NCBI RefSeq assembly: GCF_035917415.1
Contig: NZ_CP109073.1
Location: forward strand, 5,264,001 to 5,328,000
Origin: Streptomyces sp. NBC_01803
GTDB taxonomy: Bacteria; Actinomycetota; Actinomycetes; Streptomycetales; Streptomycetaceae
Length of the DNA stretch: 64,000 nt
Direction of reading: 5' to 3'
Below the pieces are notes generated by a model that saw only the letters and a list, made by a program, of their open reading frames with translations, had not been told where the DNA came from and ran no database searches. Position numbers and translations under genes: made by a program. This document shows, piece by piece, positions 7,763 through 16,074 of the stretch; positions within the stretch are counted from its first letter, which is position 1, and every line of letters starts with the position of its first letter.

Positions 7763-8731
7763 ATGCGGGCCGTACACGTGACCCAGCTCGACGGGCCCAA
7801 GGCCGTGCGGATCGTGGATCTGGCGGAGCCGGAGCCCGGCGCCGACCAGGTGCTCATCGACGTCCACGCCGCCGGAGTCGCCTTCCCGGACGTGCTGCTG
7901 ACCCGGGGCATGTACCAGATCAAGCCGGAGCCGCCCTTCGTGCCCGGCTCCGAGGTGGCCGGCGTGGTGCGCTCCGCGCCGGAGGGCTCGGGGTTCGCGC
8001 CGGGCGACCGCGTCGCGGCCTTCCCCGCGTTCGGCGGCTTCGCCGAGCGGGTCGCCGTGGACGCCCGGCTGGTCTTCCCGCTGCCCGAGCGCCTGTCCTT
8101 CGAGGCCGGCGCCGCCCTCCCGATGAACTACCTGACCGTGCACTTCGCCCTCTCCCGGCGCGGCCGGCTGCGCGCGGACGAGACCGTCCTGGTGCACGGG
8201 GCGGCCGGCGGCATCGGCACCGCCGCCATCCAGTACGCCTGTGCCCTGGGCGCCCGGGTGGTCGCGGTGGTCTCCAGCGAGGCCAAGGGCCAGGTCGCCC
8301 GCCGGGCCGGGGCACACGACGTGGTGCCGGTCGACGGCTTCCGGCAGTCCGTCGCCGAGCTGACCGGCGGCCGGGGCGTCGACCTGGTGGTCGACCCGGT
8401 CGGCGGCGACCGCTTCACCGACTCGCTGCGCAGCCTCGCGCCCGAGGGCCGCCTGTTGGTGATCGGCTTCACCGGCGGCGAGATCCCCACCGTGAAGGTC
8501 AACCGGCTGCTGCTGAACAACATCGAGGTCGTGGGCGTCGGTTGGGGAGGCTTCTGGCTGCCCCGGCCCGAGTACCTGCGTGAGCAGTGGACCGAGCTGC
8601 TGCCGCACCTGGAGGCCGGCCACCTCGACCCGCTGCTCGGCGCCCCTTACGAACTGGCCGACACCGCCGAGGCGCTGGCCGAGCTGGACGAGCGCCGGGC
8701 GCTGGGCAAGGTCGTCATCCGCGTGCGCTGA
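7763..8731 (+). CDS. NAD(P)H:quinone oxidoreductase-like MDR enzyme
   Basis: 322 residues, zinc-free quinone oxidoreductase branch of the medium-chain dehydrogenases: an N-terminal GroES-like part (PGADQVLIDVHAAGVAFPDV), the dinucleotide motif GAAGGIGTAAIQYA, and the DLVVDPVGGDRF segment. No zinc-binding cysteine cluster is present. It should reduce an enone or quinone with NADPH. It follows the phosphatase gene and is probably the last gene of the acyl-CoA dehydrogenase unit. A GAAAGAGAG ribosome site precedes ATG 7763. Confidence 0.82.
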   Translation: MRAVHVTQLDGPKAVRIVDLAEPEPGADQVLIDVHAAGVAFPDVLLTRGMYQIKPEPPFVPGSEVAGVVRSAPEGSGFAPGDRVAAFPAFGGFAERVAVDARLVFPLPERLSFEAGAALPMNYLTVHFALSRRGRLRADETVLVHGAAGGIGTAAIQYACALGARVVAVVSSEAKGQVARRAGAHDVVPVDGFRQSVAELTGGRGVDLVVDPVGGDRFTDSLRSLAPEGRLLVIGFTGGEIPTVKVNRLLLNNIEVVGVGWGGFWLPRPEYLREQWTELLPHLEAGHLDPLLGAPYELADTAEALAELDERRALGKVVIRVR

Positions 8732-8909
8732 ACGGGCGGGCGGGCGCGCGGCGCGGAACCGGTAATTGTCACATGCCTGACAGAACGGCCCGCGCCGCGC
8801 ATGCCCCCAGCATGAATAACGCCCGCGCCTCTTCCCGGGCATGCCGTCCGCCCGACACACTCCGAACCCGGCGAGTGAGAAAACCCCGCCCAGAAGGAGT
8901 GCCGTCCTG

Positions 8910-9854
8910 ATGCGACCCCGCCCCACACCCCGCACGACCCGCGTCCAGAGGACGCGGCTGAAGCTCGCCCTGACCTCGGTAGTCGCCGGTGGTCTCGCCC
9001 TCGGCGCCGTCGGCGTCGCGGACGTCACCGCCACGGCCACGCCCGCCGCCGGGTCCGGCACCCAGGCCGCGGCCGAGCAGGAGTACCGGCGCGGGCCGAA
9101 CCCCACCGCGCAGAGCGTGGAGGCCGCCACCGGCCCGTTCGCCATCCAGCAGACGAGCGTGCCCGCCGGCAACGGCTTCGGAGGCGGCACGATTTACTAC
9201 CCGACCGACACCAGCCAGGGCACGTTCGGCGCCATCGCCATCTCGCCGGGCTGGACGGAGAACCAGTCGTCGATCTCCTGGCTCGGACCGAAGCTCGCCT
9301 CCAACGGCTTCGTCGTCTTCACCATCGACAACAACAACGCCCTCCTGGACTTCCCCGACGCCCGCGGCCAGCAGCTCCTCGCCGCGCTGGACTACCTGAC
9401 CACCTCCAGCGCGGTCGTCAACCGCATCGACAAGACCCGTCTCGCCGTCGCCGGGCACTCGATGGGCGGCGGCGGCTCGCTGCGGGCCGCCGCCGCGCGC
9501 CCCGAGATCCAGGCGGCCATCCCCCTCACCCCCTGGGACCCCAGCCAGGACTGGTTCTCGGTGCGCGTCCCGACCCTGATCGTGGGTGGCGAGAACGACT
9601 TCGTGGCGCCGGTGAACTCGCACTCCGAGCCGTTCTACGAGAGCCTGCGCAACGCGCCGGAGCGGGCCTACCTGGAGATGGAGTCCGGGAGCCACTTCGT
9701 GACCAACTCGGCCAACCCCACCATCGGCCGGTATGTCCTGTCCTGGCTGAAGCGGTACGTCGACAACGACACCCGCTACGAGCAGTTCCTCTGCCCGCCC
9801 CCGGCGTCCAGCAGCATCATCTCCGAGTACCGCAGCTCCTGCCCCGGGTCCTGA
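8910..9854 (+). CDS. Secreted cutinase / PET-hydrolase-type alpha/beta hydrolase
   Basis: 314 residues. A basic N-terminus (to about residue 17), a hydrophobic stretch and an Ala-rich region (to about 45) form a signal peptide. The mature part matches actinobacterial type cutinases: GHSMGGGGSL (Ser184), IPLTPWDPS (Trp209), GENDFVAP (Asp230), SGSHFV (His262) and the C-terminal cysteine pair Cys295/Cys311 with YVDNDTRYEQFLCP. The oxyanion/aromatic-clamp position, Tyr in Thermobifida cutinase, is Trp115 (SPGWTE). It should hydrolyse cutin, polyesters or triglycerides outside the cell. ATG 8910 follows AAGGAG. Confidence 0.87.
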   Translation: MRPRPTPRTTRVQRTRLKLALTSVVAGGLALGAVGVADVTATATPAAGSGTQAAAEQEYRRGPNPTAQSVEAATGPFAIQQTSVPAGNGFGGGTIYYPTDTSQGTFGAIAISPGWTENQSSISWLGPKLASNGFVVFTIDNNNALLDFPDARGQQLLAALDYLTTSSAVVNRIDKTRLAVAGHSMGGGGSLRAAAARPEIQAAIPLTPWDPSQDWFSVRVPTLIVGGENDFVAPVNSHSEPFYESLRNAPERAYLEMESGSHFVTNSANPTIGRYVLSWLKRYVDNDTRYEQFLCPPPASSSIISEYRSSCPGS

Positions 9855-9888
9855 GAAATGAGACGCGGGCCACACTTTCCAGGCTGAA

Positions 9889-9917
9889 TGTCACACTCCG
9901 AGGGGCGCCGTCCCTCT
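9889..9917 (+). promoter_or_regulatory. ECF41-type promoter motif P1
   Basis: TGTCACA, 16 bp, CCCTCT, ending 31 bp before the decayed sigma-factor gene at 9949. The same bipartite motif precedes both intact ECF41 genes. It is nearly identical to the promoter of the 25785-26744 sigma gene, including the GGCGCCGT just before the downstream half. Confidence 0.65.
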
Positions 9918-9948
9918 AAAGGGGGAACGCGCATACAGGAGGTCCACC

Positions 9949-10458
9949 ATGATCGACGGTTCGGCGAAGAGCCTCGCGGGTGTTCCGGACGACGCCGCGA
10001 CCCGGGTGTTCGCCGACCACCGGGACCTGCTGTTCTTCATCGTCCACGCGCTGCTGGGGAACACCGCCGACGCGGAGGACGTCCTCCGCGAGACCTCGTC
10101 GTCCTGGCTGCGGACCAGCCACCGGATGACCGACGAGATCGACGATCCCTGGGCCTACCTGGTGCGGATCGCGGTCAACCGGACGCTGGCCCGGCAGAGC
10201 GCGAGCGGCGGGGGAGACGGCGCCGGGGGCCTCAGCCCGCTGGAGCGCGCCATGGTCGTCCTGCACCAGACGTTCGGCATCCGCCACACCGAGATCGCCG
10301 ACATTCTCGGCCGCAGACCGCGCTACCGGGCGGTCACGGCCGGGCCGTCCGCCCCGGACGAACCGGGGCTCTCAAGCGGCACGACCCCGCCACGCAGCGG
10401 CGCCCCTCGTCGCCGCCGACGCGCCGTCATGGTCCGTTCCGCCGGACCGTCCGGGTGA
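9949..10458 (+). pseudogene. Decayed ECF41 (SigJ-like) sigma factor
   Basis: The first 80 or so residues match region 2 of the two intact sigma factors at 25.8 and 38.6 kb (VFADHRDLLFFIVHALLG, AYLVRIAVNRTLARQ). The linker carrying the WLPEPL motif is missing. Region 4 survives as far as TEIADILGR and then joins directly to RPRYRA, skipping about 18 residues of the helix-turn-helix. After that the frame is unrelated Arg/Pro-rich sequence, and the C-terminal SnoaL-like domain is absent. It is best read as a remnant with internal deletions. Its promoter motif is still intact. Confidence 0.7.
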
Positions 10459-10515
10459 CCGCGCGGGCAGCGTAGTCAGCTCGGGGCGGCAGCCGCCGGG
10501 CGGCGGTCGTGCTCA

Positions 10516-10580
10516 CCCTGCCTGTCATCCGCGTGAAAGGGGGAATCCCCCGCCCTCCCGTTCGTGGATGACAGGCAGGG
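10516..10580. terminator. 15-bp perfect inverted repeat, likely bidirectional terminator
   Basis: CCCTGCCTGTCATCC at 10516-10530 pairs perfectly with 10566-10580. The 35-bp interior contains a second small hairpin, GGGGGAATCCCCC. It lies between the sigma remnant and the convergent HTH gene ending at 10617. There is no T-run, so factor-independent termination is uncertain. A short mobile-element end is a less likely alternative. Confidence 0.5.
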
Positions 10581-10616
10581 CACTACGTCAGAGCGATTGC
10601 ACTGTGCAATGGAGGT

Positions 10617-10823
10617 TTATTCTCGGGATGGGCGTGGATCGGACGAGGCGGCGAGGAGTTCCATCAGCTCGTCGAGGTCGTATTGGGCTCTGTTGGGGCT
10701 GCCGTAACGTGTGATCTTTCCTCGGCTGGCCCACTTGCGAATGGTGGCCTGGGAAACACCGGCGGCGAGTGCCGCGAGCTCCGTCGGAACGAGTCTCGCG
10801 CCGTTTCTCGGTCCCTCGCTCAT
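10617..10823 (-). CDS. Small MerR/excisionase-like helix-turn-helix protein
   Basis: 68 residues with a single DNA-binding helix-turn-helix of the MerR/Xis type: LVPTELAALAAGVSQATIRK followed by WASRGKITRYG and a short C-terminal helix (YDLDELMELLAAS). It starts at ATG 10823, overlapping the stop of the upstream zinc protein in an ATGA tetranucleotide, so the two are translationally coupled. No tyrosine recombinase is nearby, so regulation rather than excision is favoured. The coupled pair lies at the left edge of the polyketide cluster. Confidence 0.72.
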   Translation of the reverse strand: MSEGPRNGARLVPTELAALAAGVSQATIRKWASRGKITRYGSPNRAQYDLDELMELLAASSDPRPSRE

Positions 10824-11506
10824 GCGGCGCCCTCGGCCTGATGTGAACGGTTTGTGGTCCTTCCGTGTCTCGACTGCTGAATCTGCCGGGACAGGTGGAG
10901 CCACTGATGTGGTGCCCAGGTGTGGCCTGCGGTACAGCGCACCTCCCGTATGCGCTTACCTTCCCGGCCGGAAGCGGTCGGGCCCATCGGTGCGGTACAG
11001 CCCGGATGTATGCATTGACCGAGCTCGATACGGAGCCCCGGCTGGGTGTACGCGGAACGCTGGGCGTGGCTGGTGATGCGCGCGATTTCCTCGACGAAGT
11101 CCGCTACGGCCGGATGGTCGACCAGCCAGCTCAGGTGACGGACGAGGAAGGTCGCGAGTTCGGCCGGATGTCTTCGGGCCGGCTTGGCGACCGATCGCTC
11201 GTCGGCGACCAGGGCCGACCAGGAGGCGAGGAATCCGATGATTCCCGAGCGGGTGGTGATCACTTCCTCGTCGAGCAGGATGCCGGTGGACTGCCGACTG
11301 CCGCTGACCCTTTGAAGTGCGGGATTACGGCGGGGCAGCAGCGCCGACTCGCAGTCCTCGTAGATCTGCGGCAGTTCCAGCAGATCGGCTCGCAGGGCGT
11401 GGCGGCAGGTGGCGCACAGCCGCGGGCCCGAGCCCGCGGTCCGATGGGGTGATGGTACCTGCGGACGGCTGCCGCAGTTGTTTCCCAAACACAGCGAAGT
11501 GTTCAT
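10820..11506 (-). CDS. Cysteine-rich (zinc-binding) protein, OvmZ-like
   Basis: 228 residues. Two putative metal sites are visible: CLGNNC with CATC near the N-terminus, and CIHPGC with CTAGHTW near the C-terminus; between them is a helical part. The organisation recalls proteins called OvmZ, named after the oviedomycin angucycline cluster, but this rests on memory of the family, not a search. Its function is unknown. It is coupled by a 4-bp overlap to the HTH protein downstream, so the two may act as one regulatory unit. Upstream is a 1.06-kb divergent region facing the malonyltransferase gene. Confidence 0.6.
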   Translation of the reverse strand: MNTSLCLGNNCGSRPQVPSPHRTAGSGPRLCATCRHALRADLLELPQIYEDCESALLPRRNPALQRVSGSRQSTGILLDEEVITTRSGIIGFLASWSALVADERSVAKPARRHPAELATFLVRHLSWLVDHPAVADFVEEIARITSHAQRSAYTQPGLRIELGQCIHPGCTAPMGPTASGREGKRIREVRCTAGHTWAPHQWLHLSRQIQQSRHGRTTNRSHQAEGAA

Positions 11507-12042
11507 TTCCTCACCTGATGGTCAATCATGGCGGAAAGTGGTTGTCGCATCGCGGGATAAACGGTCACTCGTGATGACCTGAAGTTTGTGCCTGCGTCAG
11601 GGCATGCCGAAAGACGCCATGTGTTCTTGTGCGGGACACCTGGCCGTTACATGCCCGTTATCGGCTGCTTTTCGCGGTTCTCGTCACTGGTCACCGCAGA
11701 ATCGGCCGAACCTCAACGCCTGGGCGAACATGATCTTTCTGTTTCTACCGCGTTAAATCGGTGTCATAATGATCCGGAACCCCCGCTCCCGAGTCATGGC
11801 CTGGCCCTGTATGGCGATGTCCAGGTTTTGAAGTGGAAGGCTACTCACAAACCCCGCCGCCCGTCCATACCTGACCGGCCTCTCGGGGAGATCGGGGAAG
11901 GATGGTGTCAGAGTGTTCATGTGTCCGCTCGCGCCCCTTCCATCCCGTGTGGGTTGCTTGTCCGTTTCCGTGGGGGAATAACGGAATTCCAGATTCCATT
12001 CGCGGTTGCGTGGCCGCCGCGCCGCGGCGCACGTAATCATGT

Positions 12043-12059
12043 TCTGACATTAGGTCAGA
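12043..12059. promoter_or_regulatory. 17-bp palindrome, possible operator
   Basis: TCTGAC-ATTAG-GTCAGA is a perfect inverted repeat with a 5-bp centre, followed at once by a GAGCAA...TTGCTC repeat (12058-12075). It lies about 160 bp upstream of the phased promoter element before the malonyltransferase gene. The size suits a dimeric repressor; the regulator is unknown. Confidence 0.4.
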
Positions 12060-12219
12060 GCAAGAGTGTTTGCTCCTGGGTTCTTCGCTCATGCGAAAGT
12101 CGCTGTTCCCTGACCTGTGCTCCGATCCCGCGTAGGGTCCCAGGCCCATGCGTACGGGAGCTAACTGCCCAGCGGCATGTAGCTATGAACTGCGTAAATG
12201 CTGTGGAGGAGGAGCGCGG

Positions 12220-12272
12220 TTGACATAGACTGCGTGAAGCTGTCACGATGTTTTGGGCGGCAGACTTATGCC
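12220..12272 (+). promoter_or_regulatory. Phased cluster element, copy E0
   Basis: TTGACA (12220), 15 bp, TGTCAC (12241), 20 bp, TATGCC (12267). The same three blocks at exactly the same spacing occur at 13855 and 31576, with an incomplete copy at 13983. A TTTT run and GGCGG lie in the 20-bp part. It lies about 300 bp upstream of the malonyltransferase ATG and is probably the promoter/operator of the polyketide cluster's first unit. Confidence 0.6.
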
Positions 12273-12569
12273 TCGATTCGGTTTCGAAAGATGTGACCTA
12301 CGAATCGGGTGGCCGCCCTTCTTCATGTCCGGAAGTGTCCGGCGCGCAGGCGCGGATACCGGGCATGTCCAGCGCTTTCGCCCCGGATGCCACTGAGACG
12401 GCGCGGTCCCGGCGCATGGCGACGAGCGTCAATGTGTTCCAGGTCACATTAATTCCCAGTGCTGTCCCGCTCGCGCGACGTTGGCGGCACTTCTGAAACC
12501 GAATCGGCCGACGTCAGCGACGCGGCGGTGTACCTGACAGCGCGAAGGCCGGAAGGATCCTTAAGGCGC

Positions 12570-13520
12570 ATGGACAGAATCGGCTTCGTCTTCCCCGGCC
12601 AGGGGTCCCAGCGTGTGGGCATGGGTCACGACCTCGCCCAAGAGCGCCCGGAGCTGGTCGGAACCTACTACCGCCCGGCCGAGGAGATCCTCGGCCTCCC
12701 CATGTCCCAGCTCTGCTGGGAGGGCCCGGCGGAGGCCCTGAAGGACACCTCGATCACCCAGCCCGCCGTCTTCCTCACCAGCCTGTGCGTGCTCGACTCA
12801 CTGCGCGAACGCGGCCTGGCCCCCGATGTCGTCGCCGGGCACAGTCTCGGCGAGTACACCGCGCTGGTCGCGGCCGGGGTCCTGGCATGGACGGACGCGC
12901 TCCGCCTGGTCCGGCTGCGCGGTCAGCTGATGGCCGGGGTCAACGAGCGCGTGCCCGGCGCGATGGCCGCCATCGTCGGCCTGACCCTGGAGGACGTCGA
13001 GAAGATGTGCGTCCAGGCCGCCGACGTGACCGGTCAGGTGGTCGAGATCGCCAACGACAACGAGCCCGGCCAGACCGTCGTCTCCGGGCAGGTCGACGCC
13101 GTCCGGTCGGTCATGACGGCCGCCAAGGACGCCGGCGCCCGCCGCGCGGTGCCGCTGGAGGTTGGCGCCCCCTTCCACTGCTCGCTGATGAGCGGGATCG
13201 AGGAGCGGTTCGCCGCCGCCCTCGCGGAGGTGGAGTTCCGGGAGCCGGTCGTCGAGATGATCTCCTCGGTGACCGCCGAGCCCGTCACGAGCGCCGCGGG
13301 CGCCCGGGAGGTGCTCACCCGTCAACTCGCCGGCCGCGTCCGGTGGACCGGGGTGGTGAGCCGGATGGCGGCGGACGGCGTCGGACGGTTCATCGAAGTC
13401 GGACCGGGCAAGGTGCTGGCCGGCCTGTGCCGGCGGATCGTTCCCGGAGCCGGCACCCACACCACGTACGACACGCGGCAGTTCGCCGCGACCCTCGACG
13501 CGCTGGCTCCCGCCGAGTGA
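12570..13520 (+). CDS. Malonyl-CoA:ACP malonyltransferase
   Basis: 316 residues, FabD fold. It has FPGQGSQRVGMG near the N-terminus, the nucleophile elbow GHSLGEYTAL and the histidine region VGAPFHCSLM. It loads malonate from CoA onto an acyl carrier protein. Placed at the head of the polyketide cluster, it probably serves the ACP at 18615, although housekeeping FabD can also supply type II PKSs. ATG 12570 is preceded by an AAGG ribosome site. Confidence 0.9.
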   Translation: MDRIGFVFPGQGSQRVGMGHDLAQERPELVGTYYRPAEEILGLPMSQLCWEGPAEALKDTSITQPAVFLTSLCVLDSLRERGLAPDVVAGHSLGEYTALVAAGVLAWTDALRLVRLRGQLMAGVNERVPGAMAAIVGLTLEDVEKMCVQAADVTGQVVEIANDNEPGQTVVSGQVDAVRSVMTAAKDAGARRAVPLEVGAPFHCSLMSGIEERFAAALAEVEFREPVVEMISSVTAEPVTSAAGAREVLTRQLAGRVRWTGVVSRMAADGVGRFIEVGPGKVLAGLCRRIVPGAGTHTTYDTRQFAATLDALAPAE

Positions 13521-13854
13521 CGCGCGCCGGGTGAACCGCGCCGGGTGGCCCCGGCGCGGTCACGCGCCCCCTCCCGGGGTGCGCGCGGCTCCATGGGGGC
13601 CCGCACACGCGATCGTCTACGCGCGGAGCGCGGGCGGGCCCCGCCGACGGCCGTGCCGTGCCGTGCCGTGCCGAAGGCTGTGCGTGCCGAAGGCGGCGCC
13701 CGCTGAAGGCGGTGCCGTGTCGAAAAACACGCGGCACGGGGCCGTCCGGATGTTTCAAAGCGGATTCCCGCGTTCCACGGAATGGTGTTCCGCGGCATCT
13801 CAGCAGGGTTTTCCACGGATTTCCCGACAGGGGACTCCGTTGCCCGATCGCCTG

Positions 13855-13907
13855 TTGACACGAGCCGCGAAGACGTGTCACGCTTTTCCCAGCGGTCGAG
13901 CTGTGCC
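13855..13907 (+). promoter_or_regulatory. Phased cluster element, copy E1
   Basis: TTGACA (13855), 15 bp, TGTCAC (13876), 20 bp, TGTGCC (13902). It also forms the inverted repeat GACACG-N11-CGTGTC, shared with the copy at 31576. It lies 166 bp upstream of the oxygenase start at 14073. Confidence 0.62.
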
Positions 13908-13982
13908 CAAATCCAGCCGATGACCGCCCGCCTCTCCCGAGAGGCTTCCGATTCCCCCCTTCACGTCCTTCCTGACTGGCTC

Positions 13983-14020
13983 TGTCACGCCCTTTTCCGG
14001 CGGTCAGAGCTATTTTTATG
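13983..14020 (+). promoter_or_regulatory. Partial phased element E3
   Basis: TGTCACGC followed by TTTTCCGGCGGTC and a TATTTTTATG stretch resembles the right two-thirds of the phased element. The TTGACA block is absent and the spacing is 2 bp longer. It lies 53 bp before the oxygenase start, so it may be the proximal promoter. Confidence 0.45.
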
Positions 14021-14072
14021 CCATTTTCCCGTGGGCGCTCACGAACTGTTTACCCAGGTCAAGGAGAGAAGC

Positions 14073-15548
14073 ATGGACGTTCCGGTCATCGTCGTGGGCG
14101 CCGGGCCTTCCGGGCTCGTGCTGGCTGCCGAATTGCGGCTGGGCGGCGTCGAGGTCATCGTTCTCGACAAGCTGGAGAAGCCCTCGGGAGAATCCCGCGG
14201 TCTCGGCTTCACGGCCCGCGCGGTCGAATTGTTCGACCAGCGCGGCCTGCTCCCCGGATTCGGGGAGAACCTGGAGATGGCCCCCATCGGGCACTTCGGC
14301 GGCATCCTCGTGGACTACACCCAGCTCGAAGGCGCCCACTTCGGCGCACGCGGTATTCCCCAGGCCAAGACCGAGGAAGTCCTGATCGCCTGGGCGACGG
14401 ACCTCGGCGCGGACATCCGGCGCGGCTGGGAGGTCGTCGGCGTGACCGACGACGGCGCGGGCGTCGATGTCGAGGCCGAGACGCCCGAGGGCCGGCAGAC
14501 GCTGCGCGGCCGGTACGTGGTGGCCTGCGACGGCGGGCGCAGCACGGTCCGCAAGCTGATCGGCTTCGACTTCCCCGGCACCCCCTCGACTATCGAGATG
14601 TACCTGGCGGACGTGGCCGGGCTGGACCTGCCCGCCCGCCACATCGGCGAGAAGGTGCCCGGCGGCATGATCATGAACGCCCCGCTGGGCGAGGGCGTCG
14701 AGCGCATCATCGCCGCCGAGCGCGGCAACGGCCCCCGCGAGCGCACCGGCCCGCCCACCTACGATGAGGTCGCGGCCTGCTGGGAGCGCCTGTCCGGCCA
14801 GTCCATAGCCCACGGCACGGCGTCCTGGGTCAGCTCGTTCGGCGACGCGACGCACCAGGTCACCGAGTACCGCAAGGGCAACGTGCTGATCGTCGGCGAC
14901 GCCGCCCACACCCACCTCCCGGCCGGCGGCCAGGGCCTCAGCGTCAGCGTGCAGGACTCCTTCAACCTGGGCTGGAAGCTCGCCGCCACCGTGCGCGGTT
15001 GGGCCCCGCCCGAACTGCTGGACACCTATCACGCCGAGCGGCACCCGGTCGGGCAGCGACTGCTGATGACGACCCGCGCGCAGGGCATGCTCTACCTCGG
15101 TGGATCCGAGATCGAGCCGCTGCGCAACGTCTTCAAGGAGCTGCTGGAGTACTCCGAGGCGGCCCGCCACCTCATCGGCATGGTCACCGGCTTCGAGGTC
15201 CACTACGACGCCGGCTCCGGCACGCACCCACTGCTCGGCAACCGCGTCCCCAAGCAGGACCTGGTCGGCACCGGCGGCAAGACCACGACGACCGAGCTGC
15301 TGCACTCCGGCCGCGGCGTCCTGCTGGACTTCACCGACCACCCCGACCTGCGCGCCGTCGCGGCTCCCTGGTCGGACCGGATCGACATCGTCACCGCCCT
15401 GCCGCACGAGCTGTCACCCGCCAGCCCGCTGGCCGGCGTCACCGCCGTGCTGGTCCGCCCCGACGGCTACGCCGCCTGGGTGGAGCCGGACGCCGAGGGC
15501 GAGGCGCTGTCGTCGGCGCTGAACCGCTGGTTCGGCAAGCCGCGGTAG
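14073..15548 (+). CDS. FAD-dependent aromatic polyketide monooxygenase (PgaE/JadH type)
   Basis: 491 residues, class A flavoprotein hydroxylase: the N-terminal FAD motif VGAGPSGLVLAAELRL, the DG motif VVACDGGRSTVRKL, and the GD motif VGDAAHTHLPAGGQGLSVS. A thioredoxin-like C-terminal domain with VLVRPDGYAAW completes the family length. It should hydroxylate an angucyclinone precursor (typically C-12 and/or C-12b) with NADPH, FAD and O2. It is the first gene of the canonical angucycline order and is followed by the cyclase. AAGGAG precedes ATG 14073; two phased elements lie upstream. Confidence 0.88.
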   Translation: MDVPVIVVGAGPSGLVLAAELRLGGVEVIVLDKLEKPSGESRGLGFTARAVELFDQRGLLPGFGENLEMAPIGHFGGILVDYTQLEGAHFGARGIPQAKTEEVLIAWATDLGADIRRGWEVVGVTDDGAGVDVEAETPEGRQTLRGRYVVACDGGRSTVRKLIGFDFPGTPSTIEMYLADVAGLDLPARHIGEKVPGGMIMNAPLGEGVERIIAAERGNGPRERTGPPTYDEVAACWERLSGQSIAHGTASWVSSFGDATHQVTEYRKGNVLIVGDAAHTHLPAGGQGLSVSVQDSFNLGWKLAATVRGWAPPELLDTYHAERHPVGQRLLMTTRAQGMLYLGGSEIEPLRNVFKELLEYSEAARHLIGMVTGFEVHYDAGSGTHPLLGNRVPKQDLVGTGGKTTTTELLHSGRGVLLDFTDHPDLRAVAAPWSDRIDIVTALPHELSPASPLAGVTAVLVRPDGYAAWVEPDAEGEALSSALNRWFGKPR

Positions 15549-15713
15549 ACCGTGTCGACGCCCATTCGGGCACGGACTTTTGTGAGCGATTGGGGTGCGG
15601 GGGATGGGCGGTGACCCAGACGGAATTCCGGCCGTCCGGGTGCCGCCCATCTCCCGCCGATCGATCGAGAAGGCACGGTCTGAGCAGACAACCTCAGGAA
15701 AGGGAGACACCCG

Positions 15714-16043
15714 ATGCACAGCACGTTGATCGTTGCACGGATGGCGCCCGACGTCAGTGGTGATGTCGCGCGAATCTTCGGGGAATTCGACAACACGGAG
15801 ATGCCCGATCTGATGGGCACCAGGCGCCGCCAGCTCTTCTCCTACCGGGGCCTGTACTTCCATCTCCAGGACTTCGACGACGATCACGGCGGTGCCGTGA
15901 TCGAGGAGACGAAGACCCACCCGCTGTTCGTGAAGGTCAGCGACGACCTCAAGCCGTTCATCGAGGCTTATGACCCGGCGACCTGGCGTTCGCCCGCCGA
16001 TGCCATGGCCAAGCGTTTTTACCACTGGACCAAGTCTTCGTGA
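15714..16043 (+). CDS. TcmI-family polyketide cyclase
   Basis: 109 residues, the full length of the TcmI family (LanF/PgaF/JadI-like). The ferredoxin-like core shows [20 protein letters not shown], then [16 protein letters not shown] and [12 protein letters not shown] at the end. In angucycline pathways this enzyme closes the later rings after first-ring aromatisation. It lies directly before KS-alpha, as in other angucycline clusters, with AAGGGAG upstream of the ATG. Confidence 0.9.
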   Translation: MHSTLIVARMAPDVSGDVARIFGEFDNTEMPDLMGTRRRQLFSYRGLYFHLQDFDDDHGGAVIEETKTHPLFVKVSDDLKPFIEAYDPATWRSPADAMAKRFYHWTKSS

Positions 16044-16074
16044 CGCTTTTCAGCCCGAAGGGGGCGACGTCAGC

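Larger units (their letters stand above)
11507..12569. other. Large AT-richer intergenic region at the cluster's left edge
   Basis: A 1.06-kb stretch between the OvmZ-like gene and the malonyltransferase gene. Its GC content is visibly lower than its surroundings and no reading frame shows normal codon use or a recognisable protein. It contains a 17-bp palindrome (12043-12059), an adjacent GAGCAA/TTGCTC inverted repeat (12058-12075) and one copy of the phased promoter element (12220-12272). It probably holds the divergent promoters of the cluster. Confidence 0.6.
13521..14072. other. Intergenic region with repeats and two phased elements
   Basis: No credible gene; the frames present are proline/arginine-rich. 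It holds a CCGTG pentamer repeated about four times (13651-13673) and the phased elements at 13855 and 13983. The last 220 bp are AT-richer and contain the promoter region of the oxygenase gene at 14073. Confidence 0.55.

Noticed and set aside
8773..8909. Alternative upstream starts for the cutinase gene and a TGTCACA at 8767
   Set aside because: No CCCTCT partner at the right distance, and the ribosome site favours ATG 8910.
11588..12223. A 211-codon plus-strand frame in the left intergenic region
   Set aside because: Codon use and composition are unlike neighbours, no ribosome site or family, and it spans palindromes; more likely non-coding.
12426..12475. A possible sixth ECF41-type motif (GGTCACA...CCCGCT) before the malonyltransferase
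   Set aside because: The spacing is 17 bp and both halves deviate; not distinguishable from chance.
13531..13923. A 130-codon frame between the malonyltransferase and oxygenase genes
   Set aside because: Arg/Pro/Ala-rich, contains the CCGTG repeat and overlaps the phased promoter element.
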